64,000 nucleotides of DNA, from positions 6,505,764-6,569,763 of the forward strand of contig NC_092583.1 in NCBI RefSeq assembly GCF_037975245.1, in the 5' to 3' direction. The notes beneath the pieces were generated by a model. The model worked only from the letters and a program-made list of their open reading frames with translations, did not search any database and was not told the origin of the DNA. The DNA comes from Apostichopus japonicus. Taxonomy: Eukaryota; Echinodermata; Holothuroidea; Aspidochirotida; Stichopodidae. This document shows, piece after piece, positions 38,296 to 51,418 of this stretch. The position numbers and the translations under genes are program-made. Position 1 is the stretch's first letter. The number at the start of each line of letters is the position of its first letter.

Positions 38296-40970
38296 CTAGG
38301 TTGTGGAAAATTTGAAGTGCCTCCTCAAGTTAACTGCCAAGTCTGAGCTCAAACATTTGTTTTGTATTGTACACAAGTCTTTGAACAAAATTTTTCCAAC
38401 TTTGACTTCATATTTCAGACAAGAAACTATTGCACTATATACGGTAACTTGTGCTATACAGTACAGTGTATGGGGGTACTGCATTTTATTTTGAAGTACT
38501 ATTTTGACTTTGGAGTCCTTGCATGTGATAATCGGAAATGAAAAATCAAGTAACCTGCTATGACTGAGCTCAAATATGTGTTTCTTATAGTTAACAAATC
38601 CATCAACTAAACTTTTCCAACTTCAACTTCTAATTTTAGAGACAAAACTAGGAAAAGTCACATTTATCGTGATATACGGTACAATTTGGGGTACTGTTGT
38701 CAGTTTTGAGTACTAGGTTGTGGAAAATTTGAAGTGCCTCCTCAAGTTAACTGCTAAGTCTGAGCTCAAACATTTGTTTTGTATTGAAAACAAGTCTTTG
38801 AACAAAATTTTTCCAACTTTGACATCATATTTCAGACAAGAAACTATTGCACTATATAAACCGTAACTTGTGCTAAACAGTACAGTGTATGGGGGTACTG
38901 CATTTTATTTTGAAGTTCTATTTTAAATTTGGAGTCCTTGCATGTGATAATCGGAAATGAAAAATCAAGTAACTTGCTATGACTGAGCTCAAATATGTGT
39001 TTCTTATAGTTAACAAATCCATCAACTAAACTTTTCCAACTTCAACTTCTAATTTTAGAGACAAAACTAGGAAAAGTCACATTTATCGTGATATACGGTA
39101 CAATTTGGGGTACTGTTGTCAGTTTTGAGTACTAGGTTGTGGAAAATTTGAAGTGCCTCCTGGAGTTAACTGCTAAGTCTGAGCTCAAACATTTGTTTTG
39201 TATTGAAAACAAGTCTTTGAACAAAATTTTTCCAACTTTGACTTCATATTTCAGACAAGAAACTATTGCACTTTATAAACCGTAACTTGTGCTATACAGT
39301 ACAGTGTATGGGAGTACTGCATTTTATTTTGAAGTACTATTTTAACTTTGGAGTCCTTGCATGTGATAATCGGAAATGAAAAATCAAGTAACTTGCTATG
39401 ACTGAGCTCAAATATGTGTTTCTTATAGTTAACAAATCCATCAACTAAACTTTTCCAACTTCAACTTCTAATTTTAGAGACAAAACTAGGAAAAGTCACA
39501 TTTATCGTGATATACGGTACAATTTGGGGTACTGTTTTCAGTTTTGAGTACTAGGTTGTGGAAAATTTGAAGTGCCTCCTGGAGTTAACTGCTAAGTCTG
39601 AGCTCAAACATTTGTTTTGTATTAAAAACAAGTCTTTGAACAAAATTTTTCCAACTTTGACATCATATTTCAGACAAGAAACTATTGCACTTTATAAACC
39701 GTAACTTGTGCTATACAGTACGGTGTATGGGGGTACTGCATTTTATTTTGAAGTACTATTTTAACTTTGGAGTCCTTGCATGTGATAATCGGAAATGAAA
39801 AATCAAGTAACTTGCTATGACTGAGCTCAAATATGTGTTTCTTATAGTTAACAAATCCATCAACTAAACTTTTCCAACTTCAACTTCTAATTTTAGAGAC
39901 AAAACTAGGAAAAGTCACATTTATCGTGATATACGGTACAATTTGGGGTACTGTTTTCAGTTTTGAGTACTAGGTTGTGGAAAATTTGAAGTGCCTCCTC
40001 AAGTTAACTGCCAAGTCTGAGCTCAAACATTTGTTTTGTATTGTACAAAAGTCTTTGAACAAAATTTTTCCAACTTTGACTTCATATTTCAGACAAGAAA
40101 CTATTGCACTATATAAACCGTAACTTGTGCTATACAGTACAGTGTATGGGGGTACTGCATTTTATTTTGAAGTACTATTTTGACTTTGGAGTCCTTGCAT
40201 GTGATAATCGGAAATGAAAAATCAAGTAACCTGCTATGACTGAGCTCAAATATGTGTTTCTTATAGTTAACAAATCCATCAACTAAACTTTTCCAACTTC
40301 AACTTCTAATTTTAGAGACAAAACTAGGAAAAGTCACATTTATCGTGATATACGGTACAATTTGGGGTACTGTTGTCAGTTTTGAGTACTAGGTTGTGGA
40401 AAATTTGAAGTGCCTCCTGGAGTTAACTGCTAAGTCTGAGCTCAAACATTTGTTTTGTATTGAAAACAAGTCTTTGAACAAAATTTTTCCAACTTTGACT
40501 TCATATTTCAGACAAGAAACTATTGCACTTTATATACCGTAACTTGTGCTATACAGTACAGTGTATGGGGGTACTGCATTTTATTTTGAAGTTCTATTTT
40601 AACTTTGGAGTCCTTGAATGTGATAATCCGAAATGAAAAATCAAGTAACTTGCTATGACTGAGCTCAAATATGTGTTTCTTATAGTTAACAAATCCATCA
40701 ACTAAACTTTTCCAACTTCAACTTCTAATTTTAGAGACAAAACTAGGAAAAGTCACATTTATCGTGATATACGGTACAATTTGGGGTACTGTTGTCAGTT
40801 TTGAGTACTAGGTTGTGGAAAATTTGAAGTGCCTCCTCAAGTTAACTGCTAAGTCTGAGCTCAAACAATTGTTTTGCATTGTACACAAGTGTTTGAACAA
40901 AATTTTCCAACTTTGACTTCATATTTCAGACAAGAAACTATTGCACTTTATATACCGTAACTTGTGCTAT
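38296..40970. repeat. Array 2 duplicated block, copy 2
   Basis: Downstream copy of the block at 28266-30940, in the same orientation with the same order of rare variants. Part of it is present a third time 3347 bp further on (GGAGTACTGC at 42658, ATTAAAAACA at 42968, CGGTGTATGG at 43068), which is eight dimers away. One difference from copy 1 is TTGAATGTG near 40615 in place of TTGCATGTG. Confidence 0.85.
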
Positions 40971-43900
40971 ACAGTACAGTGCATGGGGGTACTGCATTTT
41001 ATTTTGAAGTACTATTTTAACTTTGGAGTCCTTGCATGTGATAATCGGAAATGAAAAATCAAGTAACTTGCTATGACTGAGCTCAAATATGTGTTTCTTA
41101 TAGTTAACAAATCCATCAACTAAACTTTTCCAACTTCAACTTCTAATTTTAGAGACAAAACTAGGAAAAGTCACATTTATCGTGATATACGGTACAATTT
41201 GGGGTACTGTTTTCAGTTTTGAGTACTAGGTTGTGGAAAATTTGAAGTGCCTCCTCAAGTTAACTGCTAAGTCTGAGCTCAAACATTTGTTTTGTATTGT
41301 ACACAAGTGTTTGAACAAAATTTTCCAACTTTGACTTCATATTTCAGACAAGAAACTATTGCACTATAGACCGTAACTTGTGCTATACAGTACAGTGTAT
41401 GGGGGTACTGCATTTTATTTTGAAGTTCTATTTTAACTTTGGAGTCCTTGCATGTGATAATCCGAAATGAAAAATCAAGTAACTTGCTATGACTGAGCTC
41501 AAATATGTGTTTCTTATAGTTAACAAATCCATCAACTAAACTTTTCCAACTTCAACTTCTAATTTTAGAGACAAAACTAGGAAAAGTCACATTTATCGTG
41601 ATATACGGTACAATTTGGGGTACTGTTGTCAGTTTTGAGTACTAGGTTGTGGAAAATTTGAAGTGCCTCCTCAAGTTAACTGCTAAGTCTGAGCTCAAAC
41701 AATTGTTTTGCATTGTACACAAGTGTTTGAACAAAATTTTCCAACTTTGACTTCATATTTCAGACAAGAAACTATTGCACTTTATATACCGTAACTTGTG
41801 CTATACAGTACAGTGCATGTGGGTACTGCATTTTATTTTGAAGTTCTATTTTAACTTTGGAGTCCTTGCATGTGATAATCCGAAATGAAAAATCAAGTAA
41901 CTTGCTATGACTGAGCTCAAATATGTGTTTCTTATAGTTAACAAATCCATCAACTAAACTTTTCCAACTTCAACTTCTAATTTTAGAGACAAAACTAGGA
42001 AAAGTCACATTTATCGTGATATACGGTACAATTTGGGGTACTGTTGTCAGTTTTGAGTACTAGGTTGTGGAAAATTTGAAGTGCCTCCTCAAGTTAACTG
42101 CTAAGTCTGAGCTCAAACATTTGTTTTGTATTGAAAACAAGTCTTTGAACAAAATTTTTCCAACTTTGACATCATATTTCAGACAAGAAACTATTGCACT
42201 TTATATACCGTAACTTGTGCTATACAGTACAGTGTATGGGGGTACTGCATTTTATTTTGAAGTTCTATTTTAACTTTGGAGTCCTTGCATGTGATAATCG
42301 GAAATGAAAAATCAAGTAACTTGCTATGACTGAGCTCAAATATGTGTTTCTTATAGTTAACAAATCCATCAACTAAACTTTTCCAACTTCAACTTCTAAT
42401 TTTAGAGACAAAACTAGGAAAAGTCACATTTATCGTGATATACGGTACAATTTGGGGTACTGTTGTCAGTTTTGAGTACTAGGTTGTGGAAAATTTGAAG
42501 TGCCTCCTGGAGTTAACTGCTAAGTCTGAGCTCAAACATTTGTTTTGTATTGAAAACAAGTCTTTGAACAAAATTTTTCCAACTTTGACTTCATATTTCA
42601 GACAAGAAACTATTGCACTTTATAAACCGTAACTTGTGCTATACAGTACAGTGTATGGGAGTACTGCATTTTATTTTGAAGTACTATTTTAACTTTGGAG
42701 TCCTTGCATGTGATAATCGGAAATGAAAAATCAAGTAACTTGCTATGACTGAGCTCAAATATGTGTTTCTTATAGTTAACAAATCCATCAACTAAACTTT
42801 TCCAACTTCAACTTCTAATTTTAGAGACAAAACTAGGAAAAGTCACATTTATCGTGATATACGGTACAATTTGGGGTACTGTTTTCAGTTTTGAGTACTA
42901 GGTTGTGGAAAATTTGAAGTGCCTCCTGGAGTTAACTGCTAAGTCTGAGCTCAAACATTTGTTTTGTATTAAAAACAAGTCTTTGAACAAAATTTTTCCA
43001 ACTTTGACATCATATTTCAGACAAGAAACTATTGCACTTTATAAACCGTAACTTGTGCTATACAGTACGGTGTATGGGGGTACTGCATTTTATTTTGAAG
43101 TACTATTTTAACTTTGGAGTCCTTGCATGTGATAATCGGAAATGAAAAATCAAGTAACTTGCTATGACTGAGCTCAAATATGTGTTTCTTATAGTTAACA
43201 AATCCATCAACTAAACTTTTCCAACTTCAACTTCTAATTTTAGAGACAAAACTAGGAAAAGTCACATTTATCGTGATATACGGTACAATTTGGGGTACTG
43301 TTGTCAGTTTTGAGTACTAGGTTGTGGAAAATTTGAAGTGCCTCCTGGAGTTAACTGCTAAGTCTGAGCTCAAACATTTGTTTTGTATTGAAAACAAGTC
43401 TTTGAACAAAATTTTTCCAACTTTGACTTCATATTTCAGACAAGAAACTATTGCACTTTATATACCGTAACTTGTGCTATACAGTACAGTGTATGGGGGT
43501 ACTGCATTTTATTTTGAAGTTCTATTTTAACTTTGGAGTCCTTGCATGTGATAATCGGAAATGAAAAATCAAGTAACTTGCTATGACTGAGCTCAAATAT
43601 GTGTTTCTTATAGTTAACAAATCCATCAACTAAACTTTTCCAACTTCAACTTCTAATTTTAGAGACAAAACTAGGAAAAGTCACATTTATCGTGATATAC
43701 GGTACAATTTGGGGTACTGTTGTCAGTTTTGAGTACTAGGTTGTGGAAAATTTGAAGTGCCTCCTCAAGTTAACTGCTAAGTCTGAGCTCAAACAATTGT
43801 TTTGCATTGTACACAAGTGTTTGAACAAAATTTTCCAACTTTGACTTCATATTTCAGACAAGAAACTATTGCACTTTATATACCGTAACTTGTGCTATAC

Positions 43901-46900
43901 AGTACAGTGCATGGGGGTACTGCATTTTATTTTGAAGTACTATTTTAACTTTGGAGTCCTTGCATGTGATAATCGGAAATGAAAAATCAAGTAACTTGCT
44001 ATGACTGAGCTCAAATATGTGTTTCTTATAGTTAACAAATCCATCAACTAAACTTTTCCAACTTCAACTTCTAATTTTAGAGACAAAACTAGGAAAAGTC
44101 ACATTTATCGTGATATACGGTACAATTTGGGGTACTGTTTTCAGTTTTGAGTACTAGGTTGTGGAAAATTTGAAGTGCCTCCTCAAGTTAACTGCTAAGT
44201 CTGAGCTCAAACATTTGTTTTGTATTGTACACAAGTGTTTGAACAAAATTTTCCAACTTTGACTTCATATTTCAGACAAGAAACTATTGCACTATAGACC
44301 GTAACTTGTGCTATACAGTACAGTGTATGGGGGTACTGCATTTTATTTTGAAGTTCTATTTTAACTTTGGAGTCCTTGCATGTGATAATCCGAAATGAAA
44401 AATCAAGTAACTTGCTATGACTGAGCTCAAATATGTGTTTCTTATAGTTAACAAATCCATCAACTAAACTTTTCCAACTTCAACTTCTAATTTTAGAGAC
44501 AAAACTAGGAAAAGTCACATTTATCGTGATATACGGTACAATTTGGGGTACTGTTGTCAGTTTTGAGTACTAGGTTGTGGAAAATTTGAAGTGCCTCCTC
44601 AAGTTAACTGCTAAGTCTGAGCTCAAACAATTGTTTTGCATTGTACACAAGTGTTTGAACAAAATTTTCCAACTTTGACTTCATATTTCAGACAAGAAAC
44701 TATTGCACTTTATATACCGTAACTTGTGCTATACAGTACAGTGTATGGGGGTACTGCATTTTATTTTGAAGTACTATTTTAACTTTGGAGTCCTTGCATG
44801 TGATAATCGGAAATGAAAAATCAAGTTACTTGCTATGACTGAGCTCAAATATGTGTTTCTTATAGTTAACAAATCCATCAACTAAACTTTTCCAACTTCA
44901 ACTTCTAATTTTAGAGACAAAACTAAGAAAAGTCACATTTATCGTGATATACGGTACAATTTGGGGTACTGTTTTCAGTTTTGAGTACTAGGTTGTGGAA
45001 AATTTGAAGTGCCTCCTCAAGTTAACTGCTAAGTCTGAGCTCAAACATTTGTTTTGTATTGAAAACAAGTCTTTGAACAAAATTTTTCCAACTTTGACAT
45101 CATATTTCAGACAAGAAACTATTGCACTTTATATACCGTAACTTGTGCTATACAGTACAGTGTATGGGGGTACTGCATTTTATTTTGAAGTTCTATTTTA
45201 ACTTTGGAGTCCTTGCATGTGATAATCCGAAATGAAAAATCAAGTAACTTGCTATGACTGAGCTCAAATATGTGTTTCTTATAGTTAACAAATCCATCAA
45301 CTAAACTTTTCCAACTTCAACTTCTAATTTTAGAGACAAAACTAGGAAAAGTCACATTTATCGTGATATACGGTACAATTTGGGGTACTGTTGTCAGTTT
45401 TGAGTACTAGGTTGTGGAAAATTTGAAGTGCCTCCTCAAGTTAACTGCTAAGTCTGAGCTCAAACAATTGTTTTGCATTGTACACAAGTGTTTGAACAAA
45501 ATTTTCCAACTTTGACTTCATATTTCAGACAAGAAACTATTGCACTTTATATACCGTAACTTGTGCTATACAGTACAGTGCATGGGGGTACTGCATTTTA
45601 TTTTGAAGTTCTATTTTAACTTTGGAGTCCTTGCATGTGATAATCCGAAATGAAAAATCAAGTAACTTGCTATGACTGAGCTCAAATATGTGTTTCTTAT
45701 AGTTAACAAATCCATCAACTAAACTTTTCCAACTTCAACTTCTAATTTTAGAGACAAAACTAGGAAAAGTCACATTTATCGTGATATACGGTACAATTTG
45801 GGGTACTGTTGTCAGTTTTGAGTACTAGGTTGTGGAAAATTTGAAGTGCCTCCTCAAGTTAACTGCTAAGTCTGAGCTCAAACATTTGTTTTGTATTGAA
45901 AACAAGTCTTTGAACAAAATTTTTCCAACTTTGACATCATATTTCAGACAAGAAACTATTGCACTTTATATACCGTAACTTGTGCTATACAGTACAGTGT
46001 ATGGGGGTACTGCATTTTATTTTGAAGTTCTATTTTAACTTTGGAGTCCTTGCATGTGATAATCCGAAATGAAAAATCAAGTAACTTGCTATGACTGAGC
46101 TCAAATATGTGTTTCTTATAGTTAACAAATCCATCAACTAAACTTTTCCAACTTCAACTTCTAATTTTAGAGACAAAACTAGGAAAAGTCACATTTATCG
46201 TGATATACGGTACAATTTGGGGTACTGTTGTCAGTTTTGATTACTAGGTTGTGGAAAATTTGAAGTGCCTCCTCAAGTTAACTGCTAAGTCTGAGCTCAA
46301 ACAATTGTTTTGCATTGTACACAAGTGTTTGAACAAAATTTTCCAACTTTGACTTCATATTTCAGACAAGAAACTATTGCACTTTATATACCGTAACTTG
46401 TGCTATACAGTACAGTGCATGGGGGTACTGCATTTTATTTTGAAGTTCTATTTTAACTTTGGAGTCCTTGCATGTGATAATCCGAAATGAAAAATCAAGT
46501 AACTTGCTATGACTGAGCTCAAATATGTGTTTCTTATAGTTAACAAATCCATCAACTAAACTTTTCCAACTTCAACTTCTAATTTTAGAGACAAAACTAG
46601 GAAAAGTCACATTTATCGTGATATACGGTACAATTTGGGGTACTGTTGTCAGTTTTGAGTACTAGGTTGTGGAAAATTTGAAGTGCCTCCTCAAGTTAAC
46701 TGCTAAGTCTGAGCTCAAACAATTGTTTTGCATTGTACACAAGTGTTTGAACAAAATTTTCCAACTTTGACTTCATATTTCAGACAAGAAACTATTGCAC
46801 TTTATATACCGTAACTTGTGCTATACAGTACAGTGTATGGGGGTACTGCATTTTATTTTGAAGTACTATTTTAACTTAGGAGTCCTTGCATGTGATAATC

Positions 46901-47460
46901 GGAAATGAAAAATCAAGTTACTTGCTATGACTGAGCTCAAATATGTGTTTCTTATAGTTAACAAATCCATCAACTAAACTTTTCCAACTTCAACTTCTAA
47001 TTTTAGAGACAAAACTAAGAAAAGTCACATTTATCGTGATATACGGTACAATTTGGGGTACTGTTTTCAGTTTTGAGTACTAGGTTGTGGAAAATTTGAA
47101 GTGCCTCCTCAAGTTAACTGCTAAGTCTGAGCTCAAACATTTGTTTTGTATTGTACACAAGTGTTTGAACAAAATTTTCCAACTTTGACTTCATATTTCA
47201 GACAAGAAACTATTGCACTTTATATACCGTAACTTGTGCTATACAGTACAGTGTATGGGGGTACTGCATTTTATTTTGAAGTACTATTTTAACTTTGGAG
47301 TCCTTGCATGTGATAATCGGAAATGAAAAATCAAGTTACTTGCTATGACTGAGCTCAAATATGTGTTTCTTATAGTTAACAAATCCATCAACTAAACTTT
47401 TCCAACTTCAACTTCTAATTTTAGAGACAAAACTAAGAAAAGTCACATTTATCGTGATAT

Positions 47461-48310
47461 ACGGTACAATTTTCAGTTTTGAGTACTAGGTTGTGGAAAA
47501 TTTGAAGTGCCTCCTCAAGTTAACTGCTAAGTCTGAGCTCAAACAATTGTTTTGCATTGTACACAAGTGTTTGAACAAAATTTTCCAACTTTGACTTTAT
47601 ATTTCAGACAAGAAACTATTGCACATTATATATACCGTAACTTGTGCTATACAGTACAGTGTATGGGGGTACTGCATTTTATTTTGAAGTACTATTTTAA
47701 CTTTGGAGTCCTTGCATGTGATAATCGGAAATGAAAAATCAAGTAACTTGCTATGACTGAGCTCAAATATGTGTTTCTTATAGTTAACAAATCCATCAAC
47801 TAAACTTTTCCAACTTCAACTTCTAATTTTAGAGACAAAACTAAGAAAAGTCACATTTATCGTGATATACGGTACAATTTGGGGTACTGTTTTCAGTTTT
47901 GAGTACTAGGTTGTGGAAAATTTGAAGTGCCTCCTCAAGTTAACTGCTAAGTCTGAGCTCAAACATTTGTTTTGTATTGTACACAAGTGTTTGAACAAAA
48001 TTTTCCAACTTTGACTTCATATTTCAGACAAGAAACTATTGCACTTTATATACCGTAACTTGTGCTATACAGTACAGTGTATGGGGGTACTGCATTTTAT
48101 TTTGAAGTACTATTTTAACTTTGGAGTCCTTGCATGTGATAATCGGAAATGAAAAATCAAGTTACTTGCTATGACTGAGCTCAAATATGTGTTTCTTATA
48201 GTTAACAAATCCATCAACTAAACTTTTCCAACTTCAACTTCTAATTTTAGAGACAAAACTAAGAAAAGTCACATTTATCGTGATATACGGTACAATTTTC
48301 AGTTTTGAGT
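47461..48310. repeat. Array 2 units with a 12-bp deletion in half A
   Basis: At 47466-47476 and again at 48290-48302 the usual sequence GGTACAATTTGGGGTACTG is shortened to GGTACAATTTTCAG, a loss of 12 bp between short T runs. The two deleted units are about 826 bp (two dimers) apart, with a normal unit between. Both also share GACTTTATATTTC. They derive from one deletion that was then copied as a two-dimer block. The loss removes one of the GGGGTACTG boxes otherwise found in almost every half. Confidence 0.8.
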
Positions 48311-48911
48311 ACTAGGTTGTGGAAAATTTGAAGTGCCTCCTCAAGTTAACTGCTAAGTCTGAGCTCAAACAATTGTTTTGCATTGTACACAAGTGTTTGA
48401 ACAAAATTTTCCAACTTTGACTTTATATTTCAGACAAGAAACTATTCCACTTTATATACCGTAACTTGTGCTATACAGTACAGTGTATGGGGGTACTGCA
48501 TTTGATTTTGAAGTACTATTTTAACTTTGGAGTCCTTGCATGTGATAATCGGAAATGAAAAATCAAGTAACTTGCTATGACTGAGCTCAAATATGTGTTT
48601 CTTATAGTTAACAAATCCATCAACTAAACTTTTCCAACTTCAACTTCTAATTTTAGAGACAAAACTAAGAAAAGTCACATTTATCGTGATATACGGTACA
48701 ATTTGGGGTACTGTTTTCAGTTTTGAGTACTAGGTTGTGGAAAATTTGAAGTGCCTCCTCAAGTTAACTGCTAAGTCTGAGCTCAAACATTTGTTTTGTA
48801 TTGTACACAAGTGTTTGAACAAAATTTTCCAACTTTGACTTCATATTTCAGACAAGAAACTATTGCACTATAGACGGTAACTTGTGCTATACAGTACAGT
48901 GTATGGGGGTA

Positions 48912-51418
48912 CTGGATTTTATTTTGAAGTTCTATTTTAACTTTGGAGTCCTTGCATGTGATAATCCGAAATGAAAAATCAAGTAACTTGCTATGACTGA
49001 GCTCAAATATGTGTTTCTTATAGTTAACAAATCCATCAACTAAACTTTTCCAACTTCAACTTCTAATTTTAGAGACAAAACTAGGAAAAGTCACATTTAT
49101 CGTGATATACGGTACAATTTGGGGTACTGTTGTCAGTTTTGAGTACTAGGTTGTGGAAAATTTGAAGTGCCTCCTCAAGTTAACTGCTAAGTCTGAGCTC
49201 AAACATTTGTTTTGTATTGTACACAAGTCTTTGAACAAAATTTTTCCAACTTTGACATCATATTTCAGACAAGAAACTATTGCACTTTATATACCGTAAC
49301 TTGTGCTATACAGTACAGTGTATGGGGATACTGCATTTTATTTTGAAGTTCTATTTTAACTTTGGAGTCCTTGCATGTGATAATCCGAAATGAAAAATCA
49401 AGTAACTTGCTATGACTGAGCTCAAATATGTGTTTCTTATAGTTAACAAATCCATCAACTAAACTTTTCCAACTTCAACTTCTAATTTTAGAGACAAAAC
49501 TAGGAAAAGTCACATTTATCGTGATATACGGTACAATTTGGGGTACTGTTTTCAGTTTTGAGTACTAGGTTGTGGAAAATTTGAAGTGCCTCCTCAAGTT
49601 AACTGCTAAGTCTGAGCTCAAACATTTGTTTTGTATTGTACACAAGTGTTTGAACAAAATTTTCCAACTTTGACTTCATATTTCAGACAAGAAACTATTG
49701 CACTATAGACCGTAACTTGTGCTATACAGTACAGTGTATGGGGGTACTGCATTTTATTTTGAAGTTCTATTTTAACTTTGGAGTCCTTGCATGTGATAAT
49801 CCGTAATGAAAAATCAAGTAACTTGCTATGACTGAGCTCAAATATGTGTTTCTTATAGTTAACAAATCCATCAACTAAACTTTTCCAAATTCAACTTCTA
49901 ATTTTAGAGACAAAACTAAGAAAAGTCACATTTATCGTGATATACGGTACAATTTGGGGTACTGTTTTCAGTTTTGAGTACTAGGTTGTGGAAAATTTGA
50001 AGTGCCTCCTCAAGTTAACTGCTAAGTCTGAGCTCAAACATTTGTTTTGTATTGAAAACAAGTGTTTGAACAAAATTTTCCAACTTTGACTTCATATTTC
50101 AGACAAGAAACTATTGCACTATAGACCGTAACTTGTGCTATACAGTACAGTGTATGGGGGTACTGCATTTTATTTTGAAGTTCTATTTTAACTTTGGAGT
50201 CCTTGCATGTGATAATCCGTAATGAAAAATCAAGTAACTTGCTATGACTGAGCTCAAATATGTGTTTCTTATAGTTAACAAATCCATCAACTAAACTTTT
50301 CCAACTTCAACTTCTAATTTTAGAGACAAAACTAGGAAAAGTCACATTTATCGTGATATACGGTACAATTTGGGGTACTGTTGTCAGTTTTGAGTACTAG
50401 GTTGTGGAAAATTTGAAGTGCCTCCTCAAGTTAACTGCTAAGTCTGAGCTCAAACAATTGTTTTGCATTGTACACAAGTGTTTGAACAAAATTTTCCAAC
50501 TTTGACTTCATATTTCAGACAAGAAACTATTGCACTTTATATACCGTAACTTGTGCTATACAGTACAGTGTATGGGGGTACTGCATTTGATTTTGAAGTA
50601 CTATTTTAACTTTGGAGTCCTTGCATGTGATAATCGGAAATGAAAAATCAAGTAACTTGCTATGACTGAGCTCAAATATGTGTTTCTTATAGTTAACAAA
50701 TCCATCAACTGAACTTTTCCAAATTCAACTTCTAATTTTAGAGACAAAACTAGGAAAAGTCACATTTATCGTGATATACGGTACAATTTGGGGTACTGTT
50801 TTCAGTTTTGAGTACTAGGTTGTGGAAAATTTGAAGTGGCTCCTCAAGTTAACTGCCAAGTATGAGCTCAAACATTTGTTTTGTATTGTACACAAGTCTT
50901 TGAACAAAATTTTTCCAACTTTGACTTCATATTTCAGACAAGAAACTATTGCACTTTATATACCGTAACTTGTGCTATACAGTACAGTGTATGGGGGTAC
51001 TGCATTTTATTTTGAAGTACTATTTTGACTTTGGAGTCCTTGCATGTGATAATCGGAAATGAAAAATCAAGTAACCTGCTATGACTGAGCTCAAATATGT
51101 GTTTCTTATAGTTAACAAATCCATCAACTAAACTTTTCCTACTTCAACTTCTAATTTTAGAGACAAAACTAGGAAAAGTCACATTTATCGTGATATACGG
51201 TACAATTTGGGGTACTGTTTTCAGTTTTGAGTACTAGGTTGTGGAAAATTTGAAGTGCCTCCTCAAGTTAACTGCCAAGTATGAACTCAAACATTTGTTT
51301 TGTATTGTAAACAAGTCTTTGAACAAAATTTTTCCAACTTTGACTTCATATTTCAGACAAGAAACTATTGCACTTTATATACCGTAACTTGTGCTATACA
51401 GTACAGTGTATGGGGATA
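48912..51418. repeat. Array 2 six-dimer tandem duplication, copy 1
   Basis: Starts at the rare variant CTGGATTTT. Private variants in this block recur 2507-2508 bp downstream: GGGGATACTGC (49324 and 51831), TATAGACCG (49704 and 52212; 50120 and 52628), CCGTAATG (49801 and 52309) and GCATTTGATTTTG (50583 and 53091). The following copy begins with CTGGATTTT too, so the two lie directly head to tail. Confidence 0.8.
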
